The notes under the pieces were generated by a model. It made no database searches and had not been told where the DNA came from. It saw only the letters and a program-made list of their open reading frames with translations. Shown here one piece after another: positions 36,843 to 44,667 of a DNA stretch of 64,000 nucleotides. Position 1 is the first letter of the stretch. Every line of letters begins with the position of its first letter. The stretch is from the NCBI GenBank assembly GCA_017561265.1, contig JAFZDJ010000001.1, positions 1 through 64,000 on the forward strand, in the 5' to 3' direction. A program made the position numbers and the translations under genes. The stretch comes from Bacteroidales bacterium. Lineage in GTDB: Bacteria > Bacteroidota > Bacteroidia > Bacteroidales > UBA932.

Positions 36843-37241
36843 TCACCTTACGTCAAGCAAGGTTATATCGAAAATCAGGGTAGAGAAAGCCTTGATCGCT
36901 CCTGCAGGACGTGATCCATAACCCAGATTATAAGGAATGACAACCTCCCAGCGGGATCCGGCAGGCATATCTCTCATAGCTGTGATCCAGCCTGTTATGA
37001 GTTCATTGAGACGGAATGTCGCAGGACGGCCTTTCTGGGTCTGGTCAAATACCTTTCCGTTTATGAGCTTGCCGGTATAATACACGGTCACGAAACTCTT
37101 CGGAGAAGGCTTCGGACCATTTCCTTTTGTGATTTCACGGTACATGACACCGTTGAACATTATCTTTACGCCCGGCTTCTGGGCATATTCCTGAAGAAAC
37201 TCCTGGTTTCTCAGCTTGTATGCATTGTCTGTTGGTGACAT
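36843..37241 (-). CDS. FKBP-type peptidyl-prolyl cis-trans isomerase
   Basis: A 132-residue protein without a signal peptide. The FKBP core is visible: SFVTVYYTGKLINGKVFDQT, ELITGWITAMRDMPAGSRWEV and IPYNLGYGSRPAG, with Trp in GW and the YG loop that line the proline pocket. A short helical N-terminal extension precedes it. It catalyses proline isomerisation during folding. It starts 3 bases after the NifX-like gene, sharing its promoter. Confidence 0.9.
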   Translation of the reverse strand: MSPTDNAYKLRNQEFLQEYAQKPGVKIMFNGVMYREITKGNGPKPSPKSFVTVYYTGKLINGKVFDQTQKGRPATFRLNELITGWITAMRDMPAGSRWEVVIPYNLGYGSRPAGAIKAFSTLIFDITLLDVR

Positions 37242-37244
37242 GGC

Positions 37245-37592
37245 TTAATGGCAGTCGTGATGGTCGCAAAGCTCCCCGTTATCCTTGATGTTTCCTGCGA
37301 GGTACTCCTTCACGAGCTCCTCTACGTCTCCGTTGCATCCTCGGATCACCTCGATCCTCTGCGCCTCAAGCACGTTCTTCGCTCCTTGCCCCATGTTTCC
37401 GGCAAGCATCACAGCAACGCCCATCTGCCTGAGCACAGGCGCGATTCCGCTCTTGCATCCGCATCCCTCAGGCGAGGCCAGTTTTGATGAACCCGCAACC
37501 TTTCCGTCGATGACGTCGAAAATCGTATAATATGCGCAATGGCCGAAATGATCGTCCACGCGTCCGTCTCTTGTTGGTACTGCAATCTTCAT
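37245..37592 (-). CDS. NifX/NifB-associated (dinitrogenase cofactor-type) protein
   Basis: A 115-residue protein starting at the ATG at 37592 (MKIAVPTRDGRVDDHFGHC), which is the normal start of this family; a longer upstream frame adds residues with no family match. The Nitro_FeMo-Co fold is shown by DDHFGHCAYYTIFDV, GCGCKSGIAPVLRQMGV and AGNMGQGAKNVLE. The C-terminus CDHHDCH is a likely metal-binding tail. Members bind Fe-S/Mo clusters, but outside nitrogen fixers their role is unclear; no nif genes are present. It heads a two-gene operon with FKBP. Confidence 0.85.
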   Translation of the reverse strand: MKIAVPTRDGRVDDHFGHCAYYTIFDVIDGKVAGSSKLASPEGCGCKSGIAPVLRQMGVAVMLAGNMGQGAKNVLEAQRIEVIRGCNGDVEELVKEYLAGNIKDNGELCDHHDCH

Positions 37593-37609
37593 GTCTTGAA
37601 TATTTTCTT

Positions 37610-37641
37610 CAAAGTTAGTCCTTAATACAGAATTATGCAAA
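37610..37641 (-). promoter_or_regulatory. Promoter for the NifX-like/FKBP operon
   Basis: On the minus strand TTTG (37638-37641) and TAACTTTG (37610-37617) are 20 bases apart, matching the consensus exactly. Confidence 0.7.
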
Positions 37642-37696
37642 TCATGAGGTATGGCACAAGCGTTGCTTTATCGGTCGGAAAAAGAATTGAATCGTT

Positions 37697-39043
37697 ATGA
37701 GCAAGATCAGCGAACGGATCCGCTATGTAGGCGTGAACGACTGCGAGAAATCCCTTTTTGAAGGGATCTGGCCTTTACCTTTTGGTATAAGTTACAACTC
37801 ATATCTTATTGTAGATAAAAAGATTGCGTTGATTGATACAATTGACGAAGGCTTCGAAAGAGAATACTTGGAAAAGATACGCAATGAGATAGGTTCAAGG
37901 GCAATAGATTATCTTGTCGTGAATCATATGGAACCCGACCATTCGTCAATGATTTCCCTCATTCTGGACATATATCCTGGTATACTGGTTGTCGCCGATG
38001 CCAAAGCTCTGCCTATGCTGAAGGGCTATTACGGACTGAGCGAGGATGATGTGCTGGTAGTAAGGGACGGCGACAAACTGAGTCTGGGAAGCTGCGACCT
38101 GATCTTCCACATGACACCGATGGTTCATTGGCCTGAGACGATGATGACATGGCTTCCGGCTGAGAAGACCTTGTTTTCCGGAGATGCGTTCGGCACATTC
38201 GGAGCATTGAAACATGGCATCAAAGACACGGAATACTCATATTGCGGGGATAAGTGCACATGTGACGAGGGATGTATATGTCATGACGGGATTTCTTGCG
38301 AAGAAGATGGTATAGACGATGAAAGCTGTGACTGCCAGGAAGCTGCAGAGAACGGAGAATGTACCCATTATAGTTCGGAGAGATTCTGCCACGGCAAGGC
38401 TGATGCATTCGAGATGTATCGAAGCGAGATGGTAAGGTATTATGCGAATATCATAGGTAAGTACGGAGGAGCCGTGCAGACAGCCTTGAAGAAGATCGGG
38501 ACACTGCCGGTCGAGAGGCTTTGCAGCACGCATGGTCCTGTATGGGAAAAGCATGCGCAGCAGGTCATCGGGCAGTACGAAAGTCTGAGCAGATACGAGG
38601 CCGAACCGGGAGTATGCATCGTTTACGGCACCATGTACGGAAACACGGCGGAAGCGGCACGCAGCCTTGAACGCGAGCTTTCAATGCTGGGCATCCCGAC
38701 CGCGCTGCACAACCTCAATGTAGAAAACGGTTCTGCAGCGCTCCGCGACCTTTTCCGTTATAACACTCTTGCAGTCGGCTCCCCGACCTATAACGGAGGT
38801 GTCTTCCCGCCTGTCGAGGCCTTCATGCGTGCTGTGACTTCACGAATGGTCAAAGACCGCGGCTTCTTCGCATTCGGCTCATACACATGGGCCCCAGCCA
38901 GCGTCCGCATCCTCAACGACATCGCCACAACGCACGGCTTCCGCCTCCTGCACGACGGTCTGTCCTTCCCGCAGGCCTTCTCCACCGACAAATGCGACAT
39001 GGCGGAGATCGCCCTGATGCTGGCGGAAAAGATGAAAAGCTGA
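37697..39043 (+). CDS. Flavodiiron protein (FprA type) with a 10-cysteine insert
   Basis: A 448-residue flavodiiron protein. The metallo-beta-lactamase-like diiron domain has H77-x-E79-x-D81-H82, H144, D163 and H279 as ligands. The flavodoxin domain starts near residue 305 (CIVYGTMYGNTAEAA). Such proteins reduce O2 or NO to water or N2O using rubredoxin as donor; a rubredoxin gene follows 46 bases downstream. Between D163 and H279, residues about 179-233 hold an insert with C183, C187, C189, C193, C195, C201, C211, C213, C222 and C231, many acidic residues and no match to the usual loop. It could bind a metal or iron-sulfur centre. The reading frame is open throughout, and the diiron ligands and the YYANIIGKYG helix after the insert are intact. 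Confidence 0.92.
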   Translation: MSKISERIRYVGVNDCEKSLFEGIWPLPFGISYNSYLIVDKKIALIDTIDEGFEREYLEKIRNEIGSRAIDYLVVNHMEPDHSSMISLILDIYPGILVVADAKALPMLKGYYGLSEDDVLVVRDGDKLSLGSCDLIFHMTPMVHWPETMMTWLPAEKTLFSGDAFGTFGALKHGIKDTEYSYCGDKCTCDEGCICHDGISCEEDGIDDESCDCQEAAENGECTHYSSERFCHGKADAFEMYRSEMVRYYANIIGKYGGAVQTALKKIGTLPVERLCSTHGPVWEKHAQQVIGQYESLSRYEAEPGVCIVYGTMYGNTAEAARSLERELSMLGIPTALHNLNVENGSAALRDLFRYNTLAVGSPTYNGGVFPPVEAFMRAVTSRMVKDRGFFAFGSYTWAPASVRILNDIATTHGFRLLHDGLSFPQAFSTDKCDMAEIALMLAEKMKS

Positions 39044-39089
39044 TCAACACAGATAACTAATTATCAACCATTTACAAAACACAATCATC

Positions 39090-39251
39090 ATGAAGAAAAT
39101 GAAATGTGCAAAATGCGGCTGGATATACGATCCGGCCATCGGAGACCCGAAAAACGGTATTCCTCCGGGTACTCCGTTCGAGAACCTTCCCGCAGACTGG
39201 CGCTGCCCGGTTTGCAAGCAACCGAAGTCCATGTTCTTCCCGACAGAATAG
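39090..39251 (+). CDS. Rubredoxin
   Basis: A 53-residue rubredoxin. The iron ligands are C6 and C9 ([11 protein letters not shown]) and C39 and C42 (WRCPVCK), with the conserved [15 protein letters not shown] between them. It carries single electrons and is the expected donor to the flavodiiron protein encoded just upstream, forming an oxygen or NO detoxification pair. Length is standard. The 46-base gap has no terminator. Confidence 0.95.
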   Translation: MKKMKCAKCGWIYDPAIGDPKNGIPPGTPFENLPADWRCPVCKQPKSMFFPTE

Positions 39252-39271
39252 GACGGGGAGTCAAAAATACC

Positions 39272-39279
39272 TATATTTG
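39272..39279 (+). promoter_or_regulatory. -7 element for the AAA ATPase gene
   Basis: TATATTTG fits TAnnTTTG, 20 bases before the ATG at 39300. No clear -33. Confidence 0.45.
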
Positions 39280-39299
39280 CCTTTTTAAGCAAGTGGCCT

Positions 39300-40040
39300 A
39301 TGATCTACATAGAAAGGATTTACCTTGAGGACGGCCCGGAAAGAGAGGGGCAATATTGGAATGAAATACCAGTGATAAAGGCGGTTACAGAGCGAGGGAG
39401 CTTCGAGTTCCACAAGCCTGTAACCTTTATTGTCGGGGAAAACGGCATGGGAAAGTCCACCCTCCTTGAAGCCATAGCCGTCTGCTGGGGATTCAACCCA
39501 GAAGGAGGGACAAAGAACATGAGATTCTCGACCAAGGAATCCCATTCACACCTTTGCGACCACATGCGTCTTGCCCGCGGCCCTCACTATGCACGTGACG
39601 GTTTCTTCCTCAGAGCCGAAAGCACATACAATGTAGCTACGGAGATAGACCGGCTCAGGACAGCAGGAGGCAATGGAGCAGCATTCATGGAGCAGTACGG
39701 AGGGGTATCGCTACACGACCAATCACACGGCGAGAGCTTCATGTCCATAATGCAGAACCGCTTCAGAGGACAAGGCCTCTACATTCTCGACGAGCCTGAG
39801 GCCGCCCTCTCCCCAAGCCGCCAGATGGCCATGCTCTCTCTGATTAAGCATCTAGTTGACCAAAACTCCCAGTTCATCATATCCACCCACTCCCCGATTC
39901 TGATGGCCTATCCCGAAGCTGATATCATCGAGCTCGACGAAACCGGCTTCAGATCAACCCCATACAAAGAGACCTCCCACTACCGCCTCACCAGCTACTT
40001 CCTCAACAACCCTGAGAAGATGCTTGCGGAGCTGATGTAG
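39300..40040 (+). CDS. AAA/ABC-type ATPase (RecF/SMC-like head), unknown role
   Basis: A 246-residue cytoplasmic ATPase with Walker A VGENGMGKST (about 46-55), a signature-like segment HDQSHGESFMSIM, Walker B LYILDEPEAALSPSRQ and H-loop ISTHSPILM. It is short and lacks a coiled coil, so it is the head-only type found with many systems or alone. No nuclease or other partner is adjacent. It seems to stand alone with its own -7 box; function unknown. Confidence 0.8.
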   Translation: MIYIERIYLEDGPEREGQYWNEIPVIKAVTERGSFEFHKPVTFIVGENGMGKSTLLEAIAVCWGFNPEGGTKNMRFSTKESHSHLCDHMRLARGPHYARDGFFLRAESTYNVATEIDRLRTAGGNGAAFMEQYGGVSLHDQSHGESFMSIMQNRFRGQGLYILDEPEAALSPSRQMAMLSLIKHLVDQNSQFIISTHSPILMAYPEADIIELDETGFRSTPYKETSHYRLTSYFLNNPEKMLAELM

Positions 40041-40122
40041 GTATAGGTGCAACAATAGAAAGATATCAAAGAAAAACCAAAATTTTCCCATCTTTGCAGA
40101 TGAGAGACAAAACACTGACGAA

Positions 40123-40776
40123 ATGATAAAGATAGCGATTCTTGACTTTGACGGAACACTCGGGGATACGACCGATGTGATAGTCAGGACAACACAGGCG
40201 ACGATAAAGGAAATGGGGCTGCCGGAGAGGAGCGACGAACAGTGCGCAGCGATGATCGGACTTAGACTGGTGGAGATTCCGCCGGTACTGTTTCCCGAAT
40301 GCGAGGTGGACTGTGACCAGTATGCTGTAACATACCGCAGGTTATTCCATGAGTTCAATACGGAAGGAGCCGTGCAGCTGTATCCGAATGTGATGGACAC
40401 TTTGATGGAACTCAAGAAGCGTGGAATCATCCTGACCATTGCGAGCAGCCGCAGCAACGCTTCACTGACCGAGTACATAAACAACCTCGGACTCGCCTCG
40501 ACCATCACCTGCATTCTGGGAGCTAATGACGTCAAGAAAGGCAAGCCGGATCCGGAGGCTGTCAACAAGACATTGGAGAGATTCGACATAAATGCAGATG
40601 AAGCAATAGTGGTCGGAGATACAATATTCGACATCGAAATGGGACGCAATGCAGGCACCAGAACCTGCGGCGTATCATATGGAAACGGAAGCAGAGAAAG
40701 CCTTTCCAAGGCAGATTGGATCATTGATGACTTCGGAGAACTGTTAAAACTGATCTCTCAGCCGAATTTATCATAA
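40123..40776 (+). CDS. HAD-superfamily phosphatase (phosphoglycolate phosphatase-like)
   Basis: A 217-residue HAD hydrolase of the Gph/beta-phosphoglucomutase subfamily: motif I DFDGTLGDT, motif II IASSRS, motif III lysine in KKGKPDPEA and motif IV VGDTIFDIEMG. The cap is helical (residues about 17-85). Substrate could be phosphoglycolate, a sugar phosphate or nucleotide. It is preceded by CATCTTTGC, an imperfect -7 box. Confidence 0.85.
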   Translation: MIKIAILDFDGTLGDTTDVIVRTTQATIKEMGLPERSDEQCAAMIGLRLVEIPPVLFPECEVDCDQYAVTYRRLFHEFNTEGAVQLYPNVMDTLMELKKRGIILTIASSRSNASLTEYINNLGLASTITCILGANDVKKGKPDPEAVNKTLERFDINADEAIVVGDTIFDIEMGRNAGTRTCGVSYGNGSRESLSKADWIIDDFGELLKLISQPNLS

Positions 40777-40844
40777 ATCATTGAAAGATAACAACAAAAA
40801 CCCATATGTTATCAGCGCGAACATTTTTGTTATAGGCTTAAATG

Positions 40845-40889
40845 TTTGCAAAGTGATAGAATAATGCTATATTTGCATCATTCTATCAC
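40845..40889 (+). promoter_or_regulatory. Promoter overlapped by a 10-base inverted repeat
   Basis: TTTG at 40845-40848 and TATATTTG at 40868-40875 are 19 bases apart, a textbook Bacteroidetes promoter. GTGATAGAAT (40853-40862) and ATTCTATCAC (40880-40889) are perfect inverted repeats, with a further ATGC/GCAT inside. They flank the -7 box and the expected start point, so a bound regulator would cover it. It drives the leader and the 170-residue protein gene. Confidence 0.7.
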
Positions 40890-40929
40890 ATAAGTCGCCC
40901 TATCTTCAGCGCAGATTTTCATCATAACA

Positions 40930-41030
40930 TATCCGACGGCTGTAAAAAGCCATAACGGGGGCGTTGTATCCTGTTATGTCTGGTAGTGAGCCACAGGCCA
41001 AGTTCTTTGACATAGGCAGCCGTACGGATA
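40930..41030 (+). ncRNA. Structured 5' leader (candidate cis-regulatory RNA)
   Basis: In the roughly 180-base leader between the promoter near 40870 and the ATG at 41063, TATCCG (40930-40935) pairs with CGGATA (41025-41030). CGGCTG (40937-40942) pairs with CAGCCG (41017-41022), giving a closing stem of 12 pairs. Inside, CATAAC (40951-40956) pairs with GTTATG (40973-40978), and CCTGT (40970-40974) could instead pair with ACAGG (40993-40997). The stretch AAGTTCTTTGACATA (41000-41014) resembles a boxA antitermination element. No known riboswitch class was recognised. Confidence 0.55.
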
Positions 41031-41062
41031 ACTGATGTTCAATTTTCAAATCAATTTAAGTT

Positions 41063-41575
41063 ATGATGAAAAACAAGAAGTATCAGCTTGCTGCATGGAC
41101 ACGCAGTTCCGAGAATGGTCTTGAAATCCGCATGATTCCTTCATTGCATCACGAAATGCAGGAATCCTACATCAAGGAGATCGCAAGATGTCATCAGATA
41201 AAGGAGGAAGGTCATGATGTTTCGGAGAGACTGATGAGAGCATTTGAAAAGAATGCGGATTTCCTTTTTCTGACCGGACATTATGGAGACGGACTCAGAT
41301 ATATCCGCAAGGCAGCGCTCTACTGCCTCGATTCGGACGACAATGCATGGTACTGCTGGGACACAGACCTCGGATCCTACATGTATTTTCTTGGAAGACT
41401 CCGTGACGACTTCCTCAGACTCTGCAGAAAATTCATCGATCTGGCGGGAAAATACGGCAGGAATGACCTCTTCATCGAACCGGAATCAGTCCATCTTCTG
41501 GAAATCTACAATGAGCAGACTCAGGAGGATCGCGATCTGCGCACCCATCTGCGCAAGATGAAGGTATGGAAATAA
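41063..41575 (+). CDS. Protein of unknown function, 170 residues
   Basis: A soluble, mixed-charge, mostly helical protein with many aromatic residues (WYCWDTDLGSYMYFLG) and a C-terminal run of charged helix (QEDRDLRTHLRKMKVWK). No signal peptide, membrane segment or familiar motif was seen. The ATG at 41063 starts MMKNKKYQLAAWTRS; the second Met is an alternative. It is expressed from a promoter with an overlapping palindrome and through a long structured leader, which suggests tight control. The next gene (queuosine-precursor-type transporter) has its own -7 box. Confidence 0.7.
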   Translation: MMKNKKYQLAAWTRSSENGLEIRMIPSLHHEMQESYIKEIARCHQIKEEGHDVSERLMRAFEKNADFLFLTGHYGDGLRYIRKAALYCLDSDDNAWYCWDTDLGSYMYFLGRLRDDFLRLCRKFIDLAGKYGRNDLFIEPESVHLLEIYNEQTQEDRDLRTHLRKMKVWK

Positions 41576-41587
41576 GTGATTAATTTG

Positions 41588-41595
41588 TACATTTG
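41588..41595 (+). promoter_or_regulatory. -7 element for the transporter-clpS-clpA operon
   Basis: TACATTTG fits TAnnTTTG and lies 20 bases before the ATG at 41616. No clear -33 box was seen. Confidence 0.5.
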
Positions 41596-41615
41596 CAGAT
41601 TAATGCAGAATTGAA

Positions 41616-42317
41616 ATGACAAACGAATTACTTATAATAACATCATTCGTCACCATATATGGAGGCGTGGTGGCGTTTTACCGATTTTTCGGCAAAAACG
41701 GACTCCTCGCCTTCAATGTGCTGGCGACATTGCTTGCAAACATTGAAGTATTGCTGCTTGTAAAGGCTTTCGGAGTCGAAATGACCTTGGGTAACGTAAT
41801 GTTTGCCAGCACTTTCCTTATTACAGACATTATGAGCGAGAACCACAGCAGAAAGGACGCGAACCGCGCTGTGGTCATAAGCACATTCTGTTCATTGGTA
41901 TTCATCGCCATATCCCAGATGTGGCTGCTCTATACTCCTGGCGAGAACGACTGGGCCAGCGGAGCATTCCATACCATATTCAGCAGTACTCCGAGAATTG
42001 TCTGCGCTTCCCTGCTGGTATATCTGATATCCCAGCTTACGGATGTATGGCTCTACCACAAATGGTGGGAATGGTGCAGAAAGAGATTCGGAGATGAAAA
42101 GAAAGGCCTGTGGATCAGAAACAACGGATCCACAATGGTCTCGCAGCTGCTCAACACCTTGCTTTATACATTCTTCGCCTTCTACGGAACATATGATATA
42201 AAGACACTTATGTCCATATTCATAAGCAGCTACATAATATATTTCATCACTAGCCTTCTGGATACTCCATTCGTTTACTGGTGCAGAAATATTCATGAAA
42301 AGCATAATATAGAATGA
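41616..42317 (+). CDS. Queuosine-precursor transporter (VUT/YhhQ family)
   Basis: A 233-residue membrane protein with about six helices. The blocks FASTFLITDIMSENHSRKDANRAV, SQLTDVWLYHKW and RNNGSTMVSQLLNTLLYTFFAFYG are characteristic of the VUT family (COG1738). E. coli YhhQ in this family imports 7-cyano-7-deazaguanine for queuosine synthesis. clpS starts 1 base after the stop, so it is in the same operon as the N-degron genes. A functional link between the two is not established. Confidence 0.88.
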   Translation: MTNELLIITSFVTIYGGVVAFYRFFGKNGLLAFNVLATLLANIEVLLLVKAFGVEMTLGNVMFASTFLITDIMSENHSRKDANRAVVISTFCSLVFIAISQMWLLYTPGENDWASGAFHTIFSSTPRIVCASLLVYLISQLTDVWLYHKWWEWCRKRFGDEKKGLWIRNNGSTMVSQLLNTLLYTFFAFYGTYDIKTLMSIFISSYIIYFITSLLDTPFVYWCRNIHEKHNIE

Positions 42318-42318
42318 T

Positions 42319-42621
42319 ATGGCTCAGGAACAGATACAGAAACAGACACGCTCGACGGTAAAAGCCACACCGAAAGAGCCCCAAAAGCATCGTGTGATTG
42401 TTATGAACGACGATTTCACGACATTCGAGTTCGTGATTTCCGTCATGATGACAGTATTCATGAAAACTTATGACGAGGCCGTCAACATTGCCGAAGAAAC
42501 TCACGTCAACCAGAAAGCTACAGTCGGCACATACCCTCTTGATATTGCCAGAAGCAAGGTTTCAAAGGCTACAGCCATGGCTCGTGCGGAAGGTTTCCCG
42601 CTCAGATTTGATATTCAATAA
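42319..42621 (+). CDS. clpS: ATP-dependent Clp protease adaptor ClpS
   Basis: A 100-residue ClpS with a flexible N-terminus (about 1-22) and the core HRVIVMNDDFTTFEFVIS, then MKTYDEAVNIAEETHVNQKATVG. The NDD segment and neighbouring residues form the pocket that binds N-terminal Leu, Phe, Tyr or Trp. It delivers such N-degron substrates to ClpA, encoded two genes downstream. It lies between the transporter gene and the M13 peptidase gene (12-base gap). Confidence 0.95.
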   Translation: MAQEQIQKQTRSTVKATPKEPQKHRVIVMNDDFTTFEFVISVMMTVFMKTYDEAVNIAEETHVNQKATVGTYPLDIARSKVSKATAMARAEGFPLRFDIQ

Positions 42622-42633
42622 ACCAAAACAGAT

Positions 42634-44664
42634 ATGAAAAAGATCATGATCACTCTCGGAGTTGCAGCACTGACTCTTGCAGGCTGTACACAGAGCAAGG
42701 ATGCAGGAAAGCCTGCAATCGACCTTGCGAATTTCGATAATTCGGTATCCCCTGCCGAGGACTTCTACCAGTATGCATGCGGCGGATGGATGGAGGCCAA
42801 TCCTCTTACAGCCGAGTATGCAAGATACGGAATATTTGACCAGCTGGAGAAGGAAAATCAGGAAAAGCTCAAGACCTTGATAGACGAGATAAATGCCAAG
42901 GCTCAGGAAGAAGGAAGCGTAGGCGCAAAGATCCAGACCATGTACGCACAGGGTATGGACATGGAGAAGCGCAACGCCGACGGAGCGGCACCTGTAAAGG
43001 AGCAGATGGCCGAAATCAAGGCAGTTTCCAATATGAAGGAGCTCAGTGCAATGGTCGGAAAAATGCAGGTTGAAAGCTCTAGTCCATATTTCAGCTTCTA
43101 CATCGGTGCCGATGAGAAGAACAGTACAATGAACCTCCTCCAGTTCTATCAGGGAGGTATCTCAATGGGTGACAGAGACTATTATCTTGCCGATGACGAG
43201 AATTCTGCCAGACTCAGAAAGGCATATAAGGAATATGTCAACAAGCTTTTCGTTCTTGGAGGCTATAGCGAAGCTGAAGCCGCAAAAGCTGCTGATGCTG
43301 TGATAGCACTAGAGACTGAAATTGCAAAGATTTCAGTGGACAGGAATGCTCTCAGAGACGTTCATAAGAATTATAACAAGATGTCAGTCAAGGAGTTCAC
43401 AAGCATATATGACTTCATCGACTGGGATATCTTCTTCAAGGAGACAGGTATCAGCAAGTCAACCGAACTTAATGCAGGACAGATTCCATTCTTCGAAGGC
43501 CTCACCAAGGTACTCAAGAACACATCACTTGAAGACCAGAAGGAATACCTCACATTCAAGCTTCTCAATTCGGCATCCAACTATCTCAGTGAAGACTTCG
43601 TGAACGCAAACTTCGAATACTTCGGCAAGGCTGTACAGGGAAGAGAAGAGCTCCAGCCTCTCTGGAAACGTTCCCTCGCTGTAGTCAACAGGTCGCTTGC
43701 AGACGCATTCGGACAGCTTTATGTAGAGAAGTACTTCCCTGCATCATCCAAGGAGAAGATGGTCGAGATGGTGGCAAATCTCCAGACAGCTCTCGGAGAA
43801 AGAATTACAGCTCTCGACTGGATGAGCGACGAGACCAAGGCAAAGGCTCAGGAGAAGCTCGGCACATTCATCGTGAAGGTAGGATATCCTGACACATGGA
43901 TGGACTACAGCAGTCTTGACATCAGGAACGATTCATATTGGGCGAACATCTGCCGCGTAAACAGATTCGGTCATGAGGATATGATGAAGGACGAGGGACA
44001 GCCTGTAGACAGGACAGAATGGGGTATGAGCCCGCAGACAGTCAATGCTTACTACAACCCTACCACAAACGAGATCTGCTTTCCTGCCGCTATCCTCCAG
44101 CCTCCTTTCTTCAATCCGAATGCTGACGATGCAGTCAATTACGGTGGTATCGGAGTCGTGATCGGACACGAAATGACCCATGGTTTCGACGATCAGGGCA
44201 GAAATTATGACAAGGACGGAAACATCAGCGCATGGTGGACCAAGGAAGACGAAGACAAGTTCAACGAGCGCGCGAAGGTTCTCGTGGAGCAGTATGACAA
44301 GATCGTCGTGCTCGATTCACTCCATGCTGACGGAAGCTATACCCTCGGCGAGAATATCGCAGATCAGGGAGGACTCCTCGTTGCATATCAGGCATATATG
44401 AATACACTCAAGGGCAAGCCGGCGCCAGCAGACATCGATGGATTCAACAACAGCCAGAGATTCTATATCGGATATGCAAACCTCTGGGCACAGAATGTAA
44501 GGCCACAGGAAATCATCCGCAGGACCAAGACTGACGTACATTCTCTCGGAAAATGGCGTGTCAATGCAGCGCTCAGAAACATCGACGCCTTCTACACAGC
44601 ATTCGACATCAAGGAGACAGACGCAATGTACCTCGCTCCTGAGGAAAGAATCAACATCTGGTAA
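42634..44664 (+). CDS. M13-family (neprilysin/PepO-like) zinc peptidase lipoprotein
   Basis: A 676-residue lipoprotein (lipobox TLAGC, C18). The M13 N-terminal domain starts with DLANFDNSVSPAEDFYQYACGGW. The catalytic domain has NAYYNPTTNEICFPAAILQPPFF, the zinc site HEMTH in GHEMTHGFDDQGR and the third ligand in GENIADQGG; the C-terminal W ends RINIW. It would degrade oligopeptides outside the inner membrane. It sits between clpS and clpA with gaps of 12 and 3 bases, so its transcription follows the N-degron genes even though it acts in another compartment. Confidence 0.93.
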   Translation: MKKIMITLGVAALTLAGCTQSKDAGKPAIDLANFDNSVSPAEDFYQYACGGWMEANPLTAEYARYGIFDQLEKENQEKLKTLIDEINAKAQEEGSVGAKIQTMYAQGMDMEKRNADGAAPVKEQMAEIKAVSNMKELSAMVGKMQVESSSPYFSFYIGADEKNSTMNLLQFYQGGISMGDRDYYLADDENSARLRKAYKEYVNKLFVLGGYSEAEAAKAADAVIALETEIAKISVDRNALRDVHKNYNKMSVKEFTSIYDFIDWDIFFKETGISKSTELNAGQIPFFEGLTKVLKNTSLEDQKEYLTFKLLNSASNYLSEDFVNANFEYFGKAVQGREELQPLWKRSLAVVNRSLADAFGQLYVEKYFPASSKEKMVEMVANLQTALGERITALDWMSDETKAKAQEKLGTFIVKVGYPDTWMDYSSLDIRNDSYWANICRVNRFGHEDMMKDEGQPVDRTEWGMSPQTVNAYYNPTTNEICFPAAILQPPFFNPNADDAVNYGGIGVVIGHEMTHGFDDQGRNYDKDGNISAWWTKEDEDKFNERAKVLVEQYDKIVVLDSLHADGSYTLGENIADQGGLLVAYQAYMNTLKGKPAPADIDGFNNSQRFYIGYANLWAQNVRPQEIIRRTKTDVHSLGKWRVNAALRNIDAFYTAFDIKETDAMYLAPEERINIW

Positions 44665-44667
44665 TAT

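Noticed and set aside
38231..38395. Cys-rich insert as a sequencing or assembly artefact
   Set aside because: The frame is kept on both sides, the diiron ligands before and after are correct, and the insert has normal codon usage, so it was reported as a genuine feature.
39954..40724. 256-codon minus-strand frame opposite the HAD phosphatase
   Set aside because: The plus-strand frame has all four HAD motifs; the opposite frame is Ser/Leu-rich shadow sequence.
41000..41014. AAGTTCTTTGACATA as part of an rRNA operon
   Set aside because: The motif looks like boxA, but no 16S/23S or tRNA sequence follows; only the leader role was kept.
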